A stretch of 39,442 bases of DNA from Aquimarina muelleri DSM 19832 (GCF_000430665.1 NZ_AUML01000045.1:1-39442), one strand, 5' to 3'; shown: positions 8,160 through 17,699, counted from the first letter of the stretch. Notes: generated by a model from the letters alone, not told the origin. A program made the numbers and translations.

Positions 8160-10626
8160 AAAACTTCATTCCTAATCGTACATTAAAAACTCTAGGAGTT
8201 AAGTAATTAGGGATAGAAAACTGTCTTCTGCTAGCAGCATCTCTTACATACGTATTAGTAATGGCATTTTGATTGTTAAATATATTATAGATTTCGAAAC
8301 CAAGGTTTAATTCTCTAAATACATTAAGAAAATGACCTTCTCTTAGTCTTTTATCTTTGTCTACTAATACATAGGATAATCCTAAATCTGCTCTTCTATA
8401 ATCTCGTAATCGGGTTTGAAAATTATAAGGATTAGCATAGCTGGGAGATCCTCCTGGGACTCCTGTTTGATATACCATATTTAAATACATTTTTAAACTT
8501 GGTATTGTTGGTACATAATCTTGAAAAAGCACTCCTATTTTTAATCGCTGATCTGTAGGTCGTGATATATAGCCTCGGTTATCAATATTTTCTTCCGTTT
8601 TCAGATATCCAACACTTACCCAACTTTCTGTTCCTGGTACAAATTCCCCATTAAGCCTTAAATCTATTCCTTGTGCATACGCTTCCGCATTATTTCTGGC
8701 ACGATATCGTATTCTAACATTTTCGATAGTATACGGATTTACATCCGTTAGTTTCTTATAATATATTTCTGTGGTTAATTTAAAAGGTCTTTTCCACATA
8801 GAAAAACTATAATCGTTTCCTAAAACAACATGTATAGACTGCTGTGCTTTAACATTAGGTCTAACAACACCTAGAGAATCCCTTAGTTCTCTGTAAAAAG
8901 GAGGTTGGTGATACAAACCACCAGATACTCTAAATATCATATCCGATTCCCAATCTGGTTTTATAGCAACCTGTGCTCTTGGGCTAAAAACTATTTGAGA
9001 ATCTGCGCTGTTAACTGTACTCCCAGAAATATTCCAGTTATGTGCTCTTACTCCTATATTTGCCCAAATTTCACTTTCTTTTATAGTAGATCGAATACTA
9101 TATTGAGCATATCCAGATATTCTGTCAATTTTTACATTATTTATAGCTCTGGTATTTGTAAAGGGAACAATTGGAGTAGCAAAAGGAGAATAAGGCTGAT
9201 TATTTACAAAATCAAATAAAGGGGGTCTTATAGAAAAACCCGCCGAATCAATGATTTCGTATTCTTGTAAACGATCTCTAATATCCTCAGAAGTATATTT
9301 AACACCCCAATCTAATTGATGTTTGTCGGCAATATAAGTTCCTTTATGCTCCAAATTTAAAATCAATGCATCCAAATCATTACGGGCATGAGTTAATTGA
9401 GAACCAATACCTTCACTAAATTCTACTTCTCCCAAGTTTTCACTGCCAATATCGGTATTAACCGTTCCTAGCGCATAGGCAGCAAGTATATCATAATATT
9501 CTTGTTCTTGTGTATGGTAGGCAGAAGCTATTAATTTTAAAGTTAAATTGTCGGTAGCTCTATAGGTTCCTTTTAATGCGCCAAAGTATGTTTCGTATTT
9601 ATCTTTTTCTTGACCTTCATATAATACAGTTAAGGCTTGTACTGTTTGTAAAGTTCCAAAATTTACTTGTTCTCTTAATGGTTCGTAGTCGTAAGTGTTA
9701 ATTCCTACGTTACCCAAAAAGCCCAATTCAAATTTATTAGAAAAATTATAAGAAAGGTAAGTTTGTATATCGGCAAATCTTGGTTGAAAATTGGTTTCTG
9801 CTTTTTTTGCATCAACTAGCAAACTATTATCTCTATATCGAGCCCCTACTATAGCTGCCATTTTTTTGTTTTTAGAAATACCTCCAGCAGAAACGCTGCC
9901 TCCTAAAAGACTAAAATCTGCTGTAGCTCCTAATCTGGTAGGTCTTTTATAAGTGATATCTAAAACCGAAGAAAGCTTATCGCCATATTTAGCTTGAAAA
10001 CCTCCTGCAGAAAAATCTACATTGCGTACCAAATCCGTATTCACAAAGCTAAGACCTTCTTGCTGACCAGATCTAATTAAAAAAGGTCGGTAAATTTCAA
10101 TTTCATTTACATACACTAAATTTTCATCATAATTACCTCCCCTTACAGAGTATTGCGTGCTTAATTCGTTATTGGAACTAACTCCTGGTAAACTTTTAAG
10201 AAGCCCTTCAACTCCTGCATTTGCGGAAGGTGTTGTTCTAATAGTTTCAGGGTCTAATGTTGTTATGCCTTCTACTACTTTTCTTTCTCTGCCCGATATA
10301 ATTACTTCACTAATTTGTTCTATATCATTTTTTAGTATCGGATTCAACTCATACTCTTGATTTTCTTCAAGATTAACAGTGAATTGCATGTTTTTTAAGC
10401 TAATATGCGATATGGTTATTTCAACCTCTTGATTTGTAGGGATAGTAAGCTGATATACGCCATTTTTATCAGACTGAGTACCTGTATCTTTGTAGGTAAT
10501 ATTTGCTCCTTGAACAGGTGTATTATTTTCATTTAGGATAACGCCTTTTAAAATTGCGTTTTGGGCTGAGGAAGAAACACTGATTAAAATCAGGGAAATC
10601 AAGAGAAAGAAAAGTTGGTTTTTCAA
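8158..10626 (-). CDS. TonB-dependent outer-membrane receptor with carboxypeptidase-like N-terminal domain
   Basis: An 822-residue outer-membrane receptor. It has a signal peptide ending SSAQ, a carboxypeptidase-regulatory-like beta-sandwich at about 24-105 (LKGVILNENNTPVQGANITY), then the plug at about 115-235 (GVEGLLKSLPGVSSNNELST, YSVRGGNYDENLVYVNEIEI). A beta-barrel follows to the C-terminal Phe (VFNVRLGMKF), as expected for barrel insertion. Length is normal for the family. There is no SusD neighbour, so it is not a polysaccharide-utilisation pair; the substrate is unknown. It starts 14 bp after the M23 peptidase gene and is probably co-transcribed with it. Confidence 0.92.
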   Translation of the reverse strand: MKNQLFFLLISLILISVSSSAQNAILKGVILNENNTPVQGANITYKDTGTQSDKNGVYQLTIPTNQEVEITISHISLKNMQFTVNLEENQEYELNPILKNDIEQISEVIISGRERKVVEGITTLDPETIRTTPSANAGVEGLLKSLPGVSSNNELSTQYSVRGGNYDENLVYVNEIEIYRPFLIRSGQQEGLSFVNTDLVRNVDFSAGGFQAKYGDKLSSVLDITYKRPTRLGATADFSLLGGSVSAGGISKNKKMAAIVGARYRDNSLLVDAKKAETNFQPRFADIQTYLSYNFSNKFELGFLGNVGINTYDYEPLREQVNFGTLQTVQALTVLYEGQEKDKYETYFGALKGTYRATDNLTLKLIASAYHTQEQEYYDILAAYALGTVNTDIGSENLGEVEFSEGIGSQLTHARNDLDALILNLEHKGTYIADKHQLDWGVKYTSEDIRDRLQEYEIIDSAGFSIRPPLFDFVNNQPYSPFATPIVPFTNTRAINNVKIDRISGYAQYSIRSTIKESEIWANIGVRAHNWNISGSTVNSADSQIVFSPRAQVAIKPDWESDMIFRVSGGLYHQPPFYRELRDSLGVVRPNVKAQQSIHVVLGNDYSFSMWKRPFKLTTEIYYKKLTDVNPYTIENVRIRYRARNNAEAYAQGIDLRLNGEFVPGTESWVSVGYLKTEENIDNRGYISRPTDQRLKIGVLFQDYVPTIPSLKMYLNMVYQTGVPGGSPSYANPYNFQTRLRDYRRADLGLSYVLVDKDKRLREGHFLNVFRELNLGFEIYNIFNNQNAITNTYVRDAASRRQFSIPNYLTPRVFNVRLGMKF

Positions 10627-10640
10627 GGAAGTAAGAGTAT

Positions 10641-12329
10641 TTAAGGTTTTCTAAAAAAAGTTGTTTCGAATGTTGCTTTATTATTTACATTATCTAACAC
10701 TACAAGTTTAAAATTATTTTCTGAACTATTATTTATTTTGTCATTAAAGTCATATACTAACATTCCTGTTTTATAATCATATTCTAATAAAATAAATTTT
10801 CCGTTTATGGTACCTCTATAACTTTTTACTCCAGATTCAGCATCATTTATTTTAATTTTTAGGTGAGTAGCATCAGACATCCATTTTCTTTCGGATACGT
10901 TAATAGGTACAATTGTAGGTTTTTGAGTGTCACTAAAAAGGGAGTAAGTGCCAAATGTTCTTGTTCTTGTGGAGAATCTATTTCCTTTTTTTGAAGTAGT
11001 AGAATAATATGATTTGCCAGATGAATTAACTCGTCCTATAAATAGTTTTTTTCTGTCTTCTTCTTTATATCGGGATACATCAAAAACAAGTGTCATATTT
11101 TTATGCAAAGGCGTTTTGCTATTATGTATTTTAGCAGTCTCTCCAGTAACAGATATGTCTAAATAAGTATCTTCATATAAACTTCCTTTGGGTATTAAAA
11201 GATCAAAAACACCAGAACTATAGGTGTAATTTTCATTGGCTTTAGCGTGCTCTTCTGTTTTTAAAAGATCTGTTTTTGTAATAACCTCAGTGTATTTTCC
11301 TTGTATTGGTATATGTATTGTAGTGGTATTATTTTTATAATCTTTAATGTGTATAGTGTAGTTATAAGAAAGACTATCTTGTATTTCGATTATTCCATTC
11401 TCTATTTTCTTCTTAAAAATAGTCAGTGGATTATTTTTTTCTACAAAAAGCTTAGTAATTCTACTTCGATATTCTTTAAAATAAGAGTAATCTATAAGTC
11501 TATTAATATATCGTGTTTCTGCAAAAGAAAAACGATTCATTTCTAATTTTAGATTTTCTTGACCATTAACTTCTGTAATGATTTGGTAAACACCATTGTT
11601 GTTATTTGCTGAATCTTGCTTATCTATAGTAGATACTCCAAAACCGATTTTACCAAAGGCTTCTATGCTTTCAGATTTTAGACTTCCGTCTTTTTGTGCA
11701 GACAATCTTAATTTTACAGGTTTTTGTGCGCTATTAATATGAGCCTTTTGATTAAGACTATACGCCCACAAACTATTTACGATTGGTTTTTTAGTATCCA
11801 GAACCTCTATATTAAAAGCCATAGGATTCATAGGTCTTGATCTAGAGTCTCTAATTTCAAAGTGTAAGTGAGGTCCAGAACTACCTCCTGTATTACCACT
11901 GTATGCTATAATATCTCCTTGTTTTACTAATAGAGATTCAGATTTTGGATAAAGCTCTATTTCATAAGATTCTTTTATATATTGTTTTTCTTTTACAAAA
12001 GCTTCAATCTCTGGTGAGAATTTTTTTAAATGCGCATAAACAGTGGAGTAACCATTAGGATGTGATATGTATAGAGCTTTGCCATAACCACCATGAGAAA
12101 CTTTTATCCTGCTAATTCTTCCAGATGCAGAAGCATAAACATTAAGCCCCTCTTCTCCTTTAGTTTTCATATCTAAACCAGAATGGAAATGATTTGATCT
12201 TAATTCACCAAATGTTCCAGAGGTAATAATTGGAATATCTAACGGATGGATAAAAGTCTTTTTAGCGGAGTCTTTCTGTCCATAACAAAAAGAAAAATTA
12301 AGTAAAGCGAAAAAAATAAATTTTCTCAT
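10641..12329 (-). CDS. M23 family metallopeptidase (LytM-type)
   Basis: A 562-residue exported peptidase with a signal peptide of about 17 residues (ends FCYGQ). The LytM zinc site is complete: HFHSGLD gives H49 and D53, with VYAHL supplying H100 and GPHLHFE giving H154 and H156, separated by the usual GDIIAYSGNTGGSSG loop. M23 enzymes cut peptide cross-links in peptidoglycan. The remaining 400 residues are beta-rich (for example GVFDLLIPKGSLYEDTYLDI and SGVKSYRGTINGK) and look like immunoglobulin-type segments, a common extension in Bacteroidota. It lies directly upstream of the TonB receptor. A role in envelope remodelling is inferred. Confidence 0.9.
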   Translation of the reverse strand: MRKFIFFALLNFSFCYGQKDSAKKTFIHPLDIPIITSGTFGELRSNHFHSGLDMKTKGEEGLNVYASASGRISRIKVSHGGYGKALYISHPNGYSTVYAHLKKFSPEIEAFVKEKQYIKESYEIELYPKSESLLVKQGDIIAYSGNTGGSSGPHLHFEIRDSRSRPMNPMAFNIEVLDTKKPIVNSLWAYSLNQKAHINSAQKPVKLRLSAQKDGSLKSESIEAFGKIGFGVSTIDKQDSANNNNGVYQIITEVNGQENLKLEMNRFSFAETRYINRLIDYSYFKEYRSRITKLFVEKNNPLTIFKKKIENGIIEIQDSLSYNYTIHIKDYKNNTTTIHIPIQGKYTEVITKTDLLKTEEHAKANENYTYSSGVFDLLIPKGSLYEDTYLDISVTGETAKIHNSKTPLHKNMTLVFDVSRYKEEDRKKLFIGRVNSSGKSYYSTTSKKGNRFSTRTRTFGTYSLFSDTQKPTIVPINVSERKWMSDATHLKIKINDAESGVKSYRGTINGKFILLEYDYKTGMLVYDFNDKINNSSENNFKLVVLDNVNNKATFETTFFRKP

Positions 12330-12392
12330 AAAAGAGGAATCTGTATGAATGATTTGTATTTGATGTATAAAACTACTTATTTTTTTGGAAGG

Positions 12393-13439
12393 TTAAGCCT
12401 TTTTTAGAGCTTGATTAATAGCATCACTTAAATATCCTCCAGAAATAATTTTTGTTCTAACCTTATCAATATTGTTTTTCATTGTCTTATAATCGTCTAT
12501 GGATAGGTTATTAAGTTTATCACTTAATTGATCCAAATTTGAAATTGTAAAACCAATATTGTTTTCTTTTATAAAAGTACTTATGGCAGCTTTATCCCAT
12601 ACGATTACAGGAAGACCGCATAAAATATATAAAGAAGTTTTATGAGGATTGTTATATTTTAAGTACTGTCCATATTGTCCACTACATTGCTCTGTAGAAA
12701 CACCATCCCAAACTAAACCAAAAGACCCTTTTATTTCATAAGCGACAACATCAGAAGTGAAAGCTCCTTTATAAGATAAAACAGAATTTTCTTTTTCTGT
12801 TTTTAGCTTTTGGTAATCAAATCCAATACCATATAGATTCATTTTGAAATCTTTTTGACTTAATAGATCTAAATCATATATATATGAGTTTTTTCCTTCG
12901 CCAAATCCACCAGCGTACACAATTTCATAATTACCTTCTTTTTTAAAATTGTTATTTTGACTAGGCAATCCTTTATCCAAAATATAATCAAAAATACCTA
13001 ATACTATGATAGGTATAGTCACCCCTTGTTCTAAAAACCAGTTCTTCATTGCATTATTATGTACTATAATAGCAGAAGATGGAGTGATTTTTTGAAGTTC
13101 TTTATTAGCATTTCCTGTTCTACCTTTTAAAAACCTTACATCATGTACAATAGTGATGATTTTGCATTTTTTTAATTGGGCAATAAATAAGACGTATCCT
13201 CTAAACTTGTTTAAAGGATATTGCGTACATAAAGTACTCTTGTACGGTAAACGTAATAACGCATAAGTTATTCCTAAAAAATTTTTAACAGTACCAATCG
13301 CAGAATTTGGAATTGAAGATTGTTTAAATCCAAGGTTTTTAAAACCAATATTGTTTAAAATAGTTTCACAATCCGTTTTTGCTTTACCTGCAGCATTAAA
13401 AAGAGATTTATAATTTCTGGAAATGAAATATCCTACCAT
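12393..13439 (-). CDS. Glycosyltransferase, probable beta-1,6-galactofuranosyltransferase (WbbI-like)
   Basis: The protein transfers a sugar, probably galactofuranose, onto a cell-surface glycan. Family-like sequence starts at GYFISRNYKSLFNAAGKAK, so I chose the ATG at 13437-13439 (348 residues). A frame-extending ATG at 13476-13478 would add 13 residues. Visible features are IITIVHDVRFLKG (donor-side Rossmann strand), VYAGGFGEGKN at the start of the second Rossmann domain, FGLVWDG, and near the C-terminus YGQYLKYNNPHKTSLYILCG, LPVIVWDKAAI and FIKENNIGF. These match galactofuranosyltransferases of the WbbI kind as I remember them. The divergent neighbour is UDP-galactopyranose mutase, which makes the UDP-galactofuranose donor; this supports the call. 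Confidence 0.8.
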   Translation of the reverse strand: MVGYFISRNYKSLFNAAGKAKTDCETILNNIGFKNLGFKQSSIPNSAIGTVKNFLGITYALLRLPYKSTLCTQYPLNKFRGYVLFIAQLKKCKIITIVHDVRFLKGRTGNANKELQKITPSSAIIVHNNAMKNWFLEQGVTIPIIVLGIFDYILDKGLPSQNNNFKKEGNYEIVYAGGFGEGKNSYIYDLDLLSQKDFKMNLYGIGFDYQKLKTEKENSVLSYKGAFTSDVVAYEIKGSFGLVWDGVSTEQCSGQYGQYLKYNNPHKTSLYILCGLPVIVWDKAAISTFIKENNIGFTISNLDQLSDKLNNLSIDDYKTMKNNIDKVRTKIISGGYLSDAINQALKKA

Positions 13440-13547
13440 ATGAGTACATAATTTTAAAAAATGCCAAGATACATACATTTTATTTTTTTGAACATATATC
13501 CAAAGAAATAGATGTTAATTTATATGTTTGATTTTTTATTGAAATAA

Positions 13548-13555
13548 CAAAGTTA
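13548..13555 (-). promoter_or_regulatory. Candidate -7 element for the glycosyltransferase
   Basis: The minus strand reads TAACTTTG, matching TAnnTTTG, about 110 bp before the preferred start at 13439. The -33 box is weak. Confidence 0.35.
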
Positions 13556-13660
13556 TTAGTTTCGTTAAGCCGATTCTAAATAGTATAGCAGTAAATATTA
13601 TTAAAAACAGTAGTTTTGACAACCAAAGTTATAAAAATTCTATTTTAAAGAAATATATAA

Positions 13661-14776
13661 GTGAAAGAAAAAAGATATGACTACCTAATTGTAGGAGCAG
13701 GGCTATTTGGGAGCGTATTTGCTCATGAAATGACTAAACGTAATAAAAAGTGTTTGGTAATAGATAAACGAGATCATTTAGGAGGTAATGTGTATTGTGA
13801 GCAAAAAGAAGGGATGAATATACATAAATATGGTGCTCATATTTTTCATACCAATGATAAAAAGATTTGGGATTATGTAAATCAATTTGCCGTTTTTAAT
13901 AATTATATAAACTCTCCTTTGTCTTTATCAAAGGGTAAATTATATAATTTACCCTTTAATATGAATACATTTTATCAACTATGGGGAACTAAAACACCTA
14001 CAGAGGCCAAAAAAATAATTGATAAACAAATACAGGAATATGGTGTAGAATCCCCTAAAAACCTAGAAGAACAAGCATTGTCCTTAGTAGGTAAAGATAT
14101 TTATGAAACTTTTATCAAAGAATATACAGAAAAGCAATGGGGCAAAAAAGCTACAGAGCTTCCTGCTTTTATAATTAAGCGTTTGCCTGTAAGGTTTACT
14201 TATGACAACAACTATTTTAATGATAGATATCAAGGGATTCCAGTTGGAGGGTATAACACTATTATTGATGGATTGTTAAGAGATATTGAAACTAGAGTGG
14301 GAGTAGATTTTTTTGAAAGCAGAGAAGAGTTAGAATCATTAGCAGATAAGGTTGTTTATACTGGTAAAATAGATGAGTTTTTTGAATATAAATATGGACA
14401 ATTAGAATATAGATCTTTAAGATTTGAACATGAATTACATGATATGAATAATTATCAAGGTAATGCGGTTGTTAATTATAATGATACATCTTATCCGTAT
14501 ACAAGGATAATCGAACACAAACATTTTGAGTTTGGTAAACAAGATAAAACAATTATCACCAAAGAATATCCAGAAAACTGGAATAAAGATAAGGAAGCAT
14601 ATTACCCAATTAATAACGATAAAAATCAAACGATTTTTAAAAAGTATAGAGAAGAATCTAAGCTATCTGAAAATTATATTTTTGGAGGTAGATTGGCAGA
14701 ATATAGATATTATGATATGCATCAAATAATCGGATCTTCTCTGGCTAAAGTAGGTGAAATATCAAAGGATAAGTAG
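13661..14776 (+). CDS. glf: UDP-galactopyranose mutase
   Basis: A 371-residue flavoenzyme that converts UDP-galactopyranose to UDP-galactofuranose. The start codon is GTG at 13661. The FAD-binding Rossmann motif GAGLFG lies at 12-17 (YLIVGAGLFGSVFAHEM) and is followed by VIDKRDHLGGNVY. Signature stretches include HKYGAHIFHTND, FNNYINSPLS, NLPFNMNTFYQLWG, FIKEYTEKQWGKKATELPA and RLPVRFTYDNNYFNDRYQG. The conserved YTRIIEHKHFE supplies the arginine that holds the diphosphate, and the end is IFGGRLAEYRYYDMHQIIG. Length is standard. It is divergent to a probable galactofuranosyltransferase; together they form a small galactofuranose module. Confidence 0.95.
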   Translation: MKEKRYDYLIVGAGLFGSVFAHEMTKRNKKCLVIDKRDHLGGNVYCEQKEGMNIHKYGAHIFHTNDKKIWDYVNQFAVFNNYINSPLSLSKGKLYNLPFNMNTFYQLWGTKTPTEAKKIIDKQIQEYGVESPKNLEEQALSLVGKDIYETFIKEYTEKQWGKKATELPAFIIKRLPVRFTYDNNYFNDRYQGIPVGGYNTIIDGLLRDIETRVGVDFFESREELESLADKVVYTGKIDEFFEYKYGQLEYRSLRFEHELHDMNNYQGNAVVNYNDTSYPYTRIIEHKHFEFGKQDKTIITKEYPENWNKDKEAYYPINNDKNQTIFKKYREESKLSENYIFGGRLAEYRYYDMHQIIGSSLAKVGEISKDK

Positions 14777-14813
14777 TAATAAAAACTAACTTTAAAATTA
14801 GTTAAAAAACTAT

Positions 14814-14843
14814 TGGGTTTTTTCAATTGGTATGTTAACTTTG
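14814..14843 (+). promoter_or_regulatory. Promoter of the zapA operon
   Basis: A TTG at 14814-14816 stands 19 bp before TAACTTTG (14836-14843), matching the Bacteroidota -33/-7 arrangement. The start codon of the coiled-coil gene follows 28 bp after the -7 box. Confidence 0.6.
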
Positions 14844-14871
14844 TGTAACGAAGTATTGCGTGAAATTTACA

Positions 14872-15162
14872 ATGAGCGATTTGATTGAAATTATTGATTC
14901 TCTTGAAAATAAGATAAATAAGTTGCTTCATAAATATGAATTTATGAAACAACAAAATGCAGATTTAAAAGAGAAAATAGCGAGATTGGAATCCAATTCA
15001 GAGCTTCAGATAGATCAATTAAGGCAGTGGGAAGAAAAATTCAGTGCGCTCAAGAATGCTAACGCAATGCTAGGCAGTGACGAACATAAAAGGGAAACCA
15101 AGCTCAAAATAAATGCATTAATAAGAGAGATTGATATGTGTATAGCACAGCTCTCTGAGTAA
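14872..15162 (+). CDS. Coiled-coil protein upstream of zapA (ZapB-like in layout)
   Basis: A 96-residue, almost wholly helical protein starting at the ATG at 14872 (a GTG at 14860 is less likely). Heptad-like leucine/isoleucine spacing runs from LIEIIDSLENKINKLLHKYE through NADLKEKIARLESNSELQ. The end is KINALIREIDMCIAQLSE. It is separated by only 6 bp from zapA. In Flavobacteria this gene is constantly next to zapA and is usually left hypothetical. A role with ZapA at the division ring, comparable to ZapB, is inferred from size, coiled coil and context and is not shown by sequence similarity. Confidence 0.75.
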   Translation: MSDLIEIIDSLENKINKLLHKYEFMKQQNADLKEKIARLESNSELQIDQLRQWEEKFSALKNANAMLGSDEHKRETKLKINALIREIDMCIAQLSE

Positions 15163-15168
15163 ATTAAT

Positions 15169-15459
15169 ATGGCAGACAAGCTTAAGATTAAATTATCTAT
15201 TGCAGATCGTATATACCCATTAACGATTAATCCGGATCAGGAAGAAGGGTTACGAAAAGCAGCGAAAAAAATAGAGACTATGATTAAGCAATTTGAGCAA
15301 AGTTATGCGGTAAGAGATAAGCAAGATGTATTAGCAATGTGTGCTTTGCAACTTGCGGCACAAGTAGAACAAAAAACTATAGATAAAGAAGGGGATATGG
15401 TTAATGTTGCAAATAGGTTGAATGACTTAAACGATTTGCTTTATAACCACTTATCATAA
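15169..15459 (+). CDS. zapA: Cell division protein ZapA
   Basis: A 96-residue ZapA, which binds and bundles FtsZ filaments at midcell. The N-terminal half is the small alpha/beta head: LKIKLSIADRIYPLTINPDQ, EEGLRKAAKKIETMI. The second half is the dimerising helix: DVLAMCALQLAAQVEQKTID, then NRLNDLNDLL. Length and arrangement are typical. It follows the coiled-coil gene by 6 bp, and 6S RNA follows it, an arrangement also known from gammaproteobacteria (zapA-ssrS). Confidence 0.9.
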   Translation: MADKLKIKLSIADRIYPLTINPDQEEGLRKAAKKIETMIKQFEQSYAVRDKQDVLAMCALQLAAQVEQKTIDKEGDMVNVANRLNDLNDLLYNHLS

Positions 15460-15486
15460 AGTTCTTTTTAAAATAAATAGGTTACT

Positions 15487-15644
15487 GCCTACACTAGTTG
15501 TTATTTTGATAAACTCAACAAGAATTAATTAAAAAGGGTGAGTTTAAATTGTGAAAGCGCGCCGCCTTGAGCGGATTCTTGAGCAGTTTGTTAGCCCTAA
15601 ACCTGTTTTTACAGAGTTTATACAAAACCTTTACTAGTGTAGGC
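15487..15644 (+). ncRNA. ssrS: 6S RNA (6S-Flavo type)
   Basis: The gap between zapA and rny holds a 158-nt segment closed by a perfect 12-bp stem: GCCTACACTAGT (15487-15498) pairs with ACTAGTGTAGGC (15633-15644). A T-rich tail follows. Inside, AACTCAAC / GAGTTTAT and further stems could form a long imperfect hairpin with a large internal bubble, and a GC-rich block (AAGCGCGCCGCC) stands out from the AT-rich surroundings. 6S RNA binds the RNA polymerase housekeeping holoenzyme by mimicking an open promoter. The Bacteroidota 6S-Flavo family is known from the zapA-rny gap; I assign it on position, size and closing stem. A covariance-model search would settle it. Confidence 0.8.
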
Positions 15645-15674
15645 TTTTTTTATATATAAATACTCACATAAATT

Positions 15675-17243
15675 ATGGATAATAATATTGTTTTTTTGAT
15701 AATTGCTGGAATAACAGGACTGGTGATAGGGTTTATTATCGCAAAAGTTTTGGAAAAAAGCAAGGCATCAGAAATAATTAAAAATGCTAAAAAAACTTCC
15801 GAAAGTATTCTGCGAGATGCTAAAAGTGAAGGAGAAACTATTAAAAAAGATAAAATATTACAAGCAAAAGAAAAATTTATAGAATTAAAATCGGAACATG
15901 AAAAAGTAATATTGTCTCGCGATAAAAAAATAGCTGAAGCTGAAAAAAGAATAAGAGATAAAGAGTCACAGGTATCTAATGAGTTATCTAAAAATAAAAA
16001 GCTTAGTACAGAATTAGAACAAAAAATAAAAGAGAGTGATCAGCGTCAAGATTACTTAGAAAAGAAACAAAGTGAACTTAAAAAACTTCATAAAAGTCAA
16101 GTACAACAATTAGAAGTCATTTCTGGATTGTCTGCAGAAGAAGCAAAAGATCAATTAGTAGAATCATTAAAAGGTCAGGCTAAAACAGATGCAATGGCAC
16201 TAATTCAAGGTACTATTGAAGAAGCTAAACTAACAGCTCAGCAAGAAGCGAAAAAAGTTATAATTAATACTATTCAACGAATAGGTACAGAAGAAGCGAT
16301 AGAAAATTGTGTTTCTGTATTTAATATTGAAAGCGATGATGTTAAAGGTCGTATTATAGGTAGAGAAGGAAGAAATATTAGAGCTATCGAAGCCGCTACA
16401 GGAGTTGAAATTATAGTAGATGATACCCCAGAAGCTATTATCTTATCCTGTTTTGATTCAGTAAGAAGAGAGGTAGCTCGTTTATCGTTACATAAATTAG
16501 TTACCGATGGAAGGATTCATCCTGCTCGAATAGAAGAAGTGGTGAAAAAAACCAGAAAACAAATTGATGAAGAGATTATAGAGGTAGGTAAACGTACTGT
16601 TATTGATTTAGGAATTCATGGGTTGCATCCAGAATTGATAAAGACGGTAGGTAGAATGAAGTATAGATCTTCTTATGGTCAGAATCTTTTACAGCACTCT
16701 AGAGAAGTTGCAAAATTATGTGGAGTAATGGCGGCTGAGTTAGGTTTAAATCCAAAATTAGCAAAAAGAGCAGGTTTATTACATGATATAGGTAAAGTGC
16801 CAGATACAGAAACAGAAGTTCCTCATGCTATACTAGGGATGCAGTGGGCAGAAAAATATGGAGAAAAAGAAGAAGTTTGCAATGCAATAGGAGCTCACCA
16901 TGATGAAGTAGAAATGACTTCTTTGATATCACCTATTGTTCAGGTTTGTGATGCCATTAGTGGTGCTAGACCTGGTGCAAGGAGACAAGTTTTAGATTCT
17001 TATATACAAAGATTGAAAGATTTAGAAGGTATTGCTTTTAGATTTGAAGGTGTAAAGAAAGCGTATGCAATTCAGGCAGGTAGAGAATTACGTGTAATTG
17101 TTGAAAGCGAAAAGGTAAATGATGAAAAAGCAGCAAGTCTTTCTTTTGAGATTTCGCAAAAAATACAAACAGATATGACGTATCCTGGTCAAGTAAAAGT
17201 TACTGTGATACGAGAAACCAGAGCAGTTAATATTGCAAAATAA
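15675..17243 (+). CDS. rny: Ribonuclease Y
   Basis: A 522-residue membrane-anchored endoribonuclease that starts mRNA decay. An N-terminal transmembrane helix (about 5-23) is followed by a charged coiled coil (about 30-190). The KH RNA-binding domain has the GxxG loop GREG at 229-232 ([20 protein letters not shown]). The HD phosphohydrolase domain has H341 in LLQHSREVA and the H370-D371 pair in AGLLHDIGK, metal ligands of the active site. The C-terminus is the usual [16 protein letters not shown]. All key residues are present and length is standard. It follows 6S RNA and ends in a strong terminator. Confidence 0.95.
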   Translation: MDNNIVFLIIAGITGLVIGFIIAKVLEKSKASEIIKNAKKTSESILRDAKSEGETIKKDKILQAKEKFIELKSEHEKVILSRDKKIAEAEKRIRDKESQVSNELSKNKKLSTELEQKIKESDQRQDYLEKKQSELKKLHKSQVQQLEVISGLSAEEAKDQLVESLKGQAKTDAMALIQGTIEEAKLTAQQEAKKVIINTIQRIGTEEAIENCVSVFNIESDDVKGRIIGREGRNIRAIEAATGVEIIVDDTPEAIILSCFDSVRREVARLSLHKLVTDGRIHPARIEEVVKKTRKQIDEEIIEVGKRTVIDLGIHGLHPELIKTVGRMKYRSSYGQNLLQHSREVAKLCGVMAAELGLNPKLAKRAGLLHDIGKVPDTETEVPHAILGMQWAEKYGEKEEVCNAIGAHHDEVEMTSLISPIVQVCDAISGARPGARRQVLDSYIQRLKDLEGIAFRFEGVKKAYAIQAGRELRVIVESEKVNDEKAASLSFEISQKIQTDMTYPGQVKVTVIRETRAVNIAK

Positions 17244-17256
17244 ATTCTTTTAAAAT

Positions 17257-17304
17257 AAACACAACAAAGCGATGCTATTAAAATAGCATCGCTTTGTTGT
17301 GTTT
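17257..17304. terminator. Long perfect bidirectional terminator after rny
   Basis: A 23-nt arm (17257-17279) is repeated in perfect inverted form at 17282-17304; the core reads CAACAAAGCGATGCTATT and its complement. It lies between convergent rny and the minus-strand gene at 17322. Confidence 0.85.
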
Positions 17305-17321
17305 AGAATATAGCCCTGGTT

Positions 17322-17699
17322 TTAATCTTTATATTTCTGTATAATCATATTTTTCCATGCTAAAGCTTCTTTCATAGTATTAAATTGTTTAAACTCTTTT
17401 TCGAAAAATATTTTTTCTACTCTAGTTTGCATTTTTTGTTTAGGGTCTTTAGATACTACGATAAAACCTACTAAATTTTTTATTTTAGAAGTATCTAGGT
17501 AAACAGTGGGGTTTACAGCGTAAGAATTAATACGATGAGAGATATATACAAAAGCTTTGTTTTTAAAGTGTTTTTCCACAATTTGTAATAAAACATTGTT
17601 ATGATCGGGAGAGACTGTAACACCTTCTTTCATTTTGGCTTTGACATAATCTTCATATATTTCTATATGGCAAAAATAAAAATCATAAGAGGTTATCAT
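17322..17699 (-). CDS. Hypothetical protein, 125 residues
   Basis: I do not recognise a named family with certainty. The protein has no signal peptide or membrane segment and looks like a mixed alpha/beta cytosolic domain: MITSYDFYFCHIEIYEDYVK, KAFVYISHRINSYAVNPTVY, NLVGFIVVSKDPKQKMQ, then FEKEFKQFNTMKEALAWKN. The ending (an acidic/aromatic strand followed by ...EALAWK) resembles small Bacteroidota proteins with a SpoIIAA/STAS-like fold; this is a loose impression. It is a single gene between rny and clpC, flanked by terminators on both sides. Confidence 0.65.
   Translation of the reverse strand: MITSYDFYFCHIEIYEDYVKAKMKEGVTVSPDHNNVLLQIVEKHFKNKAFVYISHRINSYAVNPTVYLDTSKIKNLVGFIVVSKDPKQKMQTRVEKIFFEKEFKQFNTMKEALAWKNMIIQKYKD

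Noticed and set aside
8158..12329. Polysaccharide-utilisation locus around the TonB receptor
   Set aside because: There is no SusD-like lipoprotein, glycoside hydrolase or regulator; the partner is an M23 peptidase.
14860..14871. Upstream GTG start for the coiled-coil gene before zapA
   Set aside because: It adds only four residues; the ATG at 14872 lies at a better distance from the promoter and gives a cleaner N-terminus.
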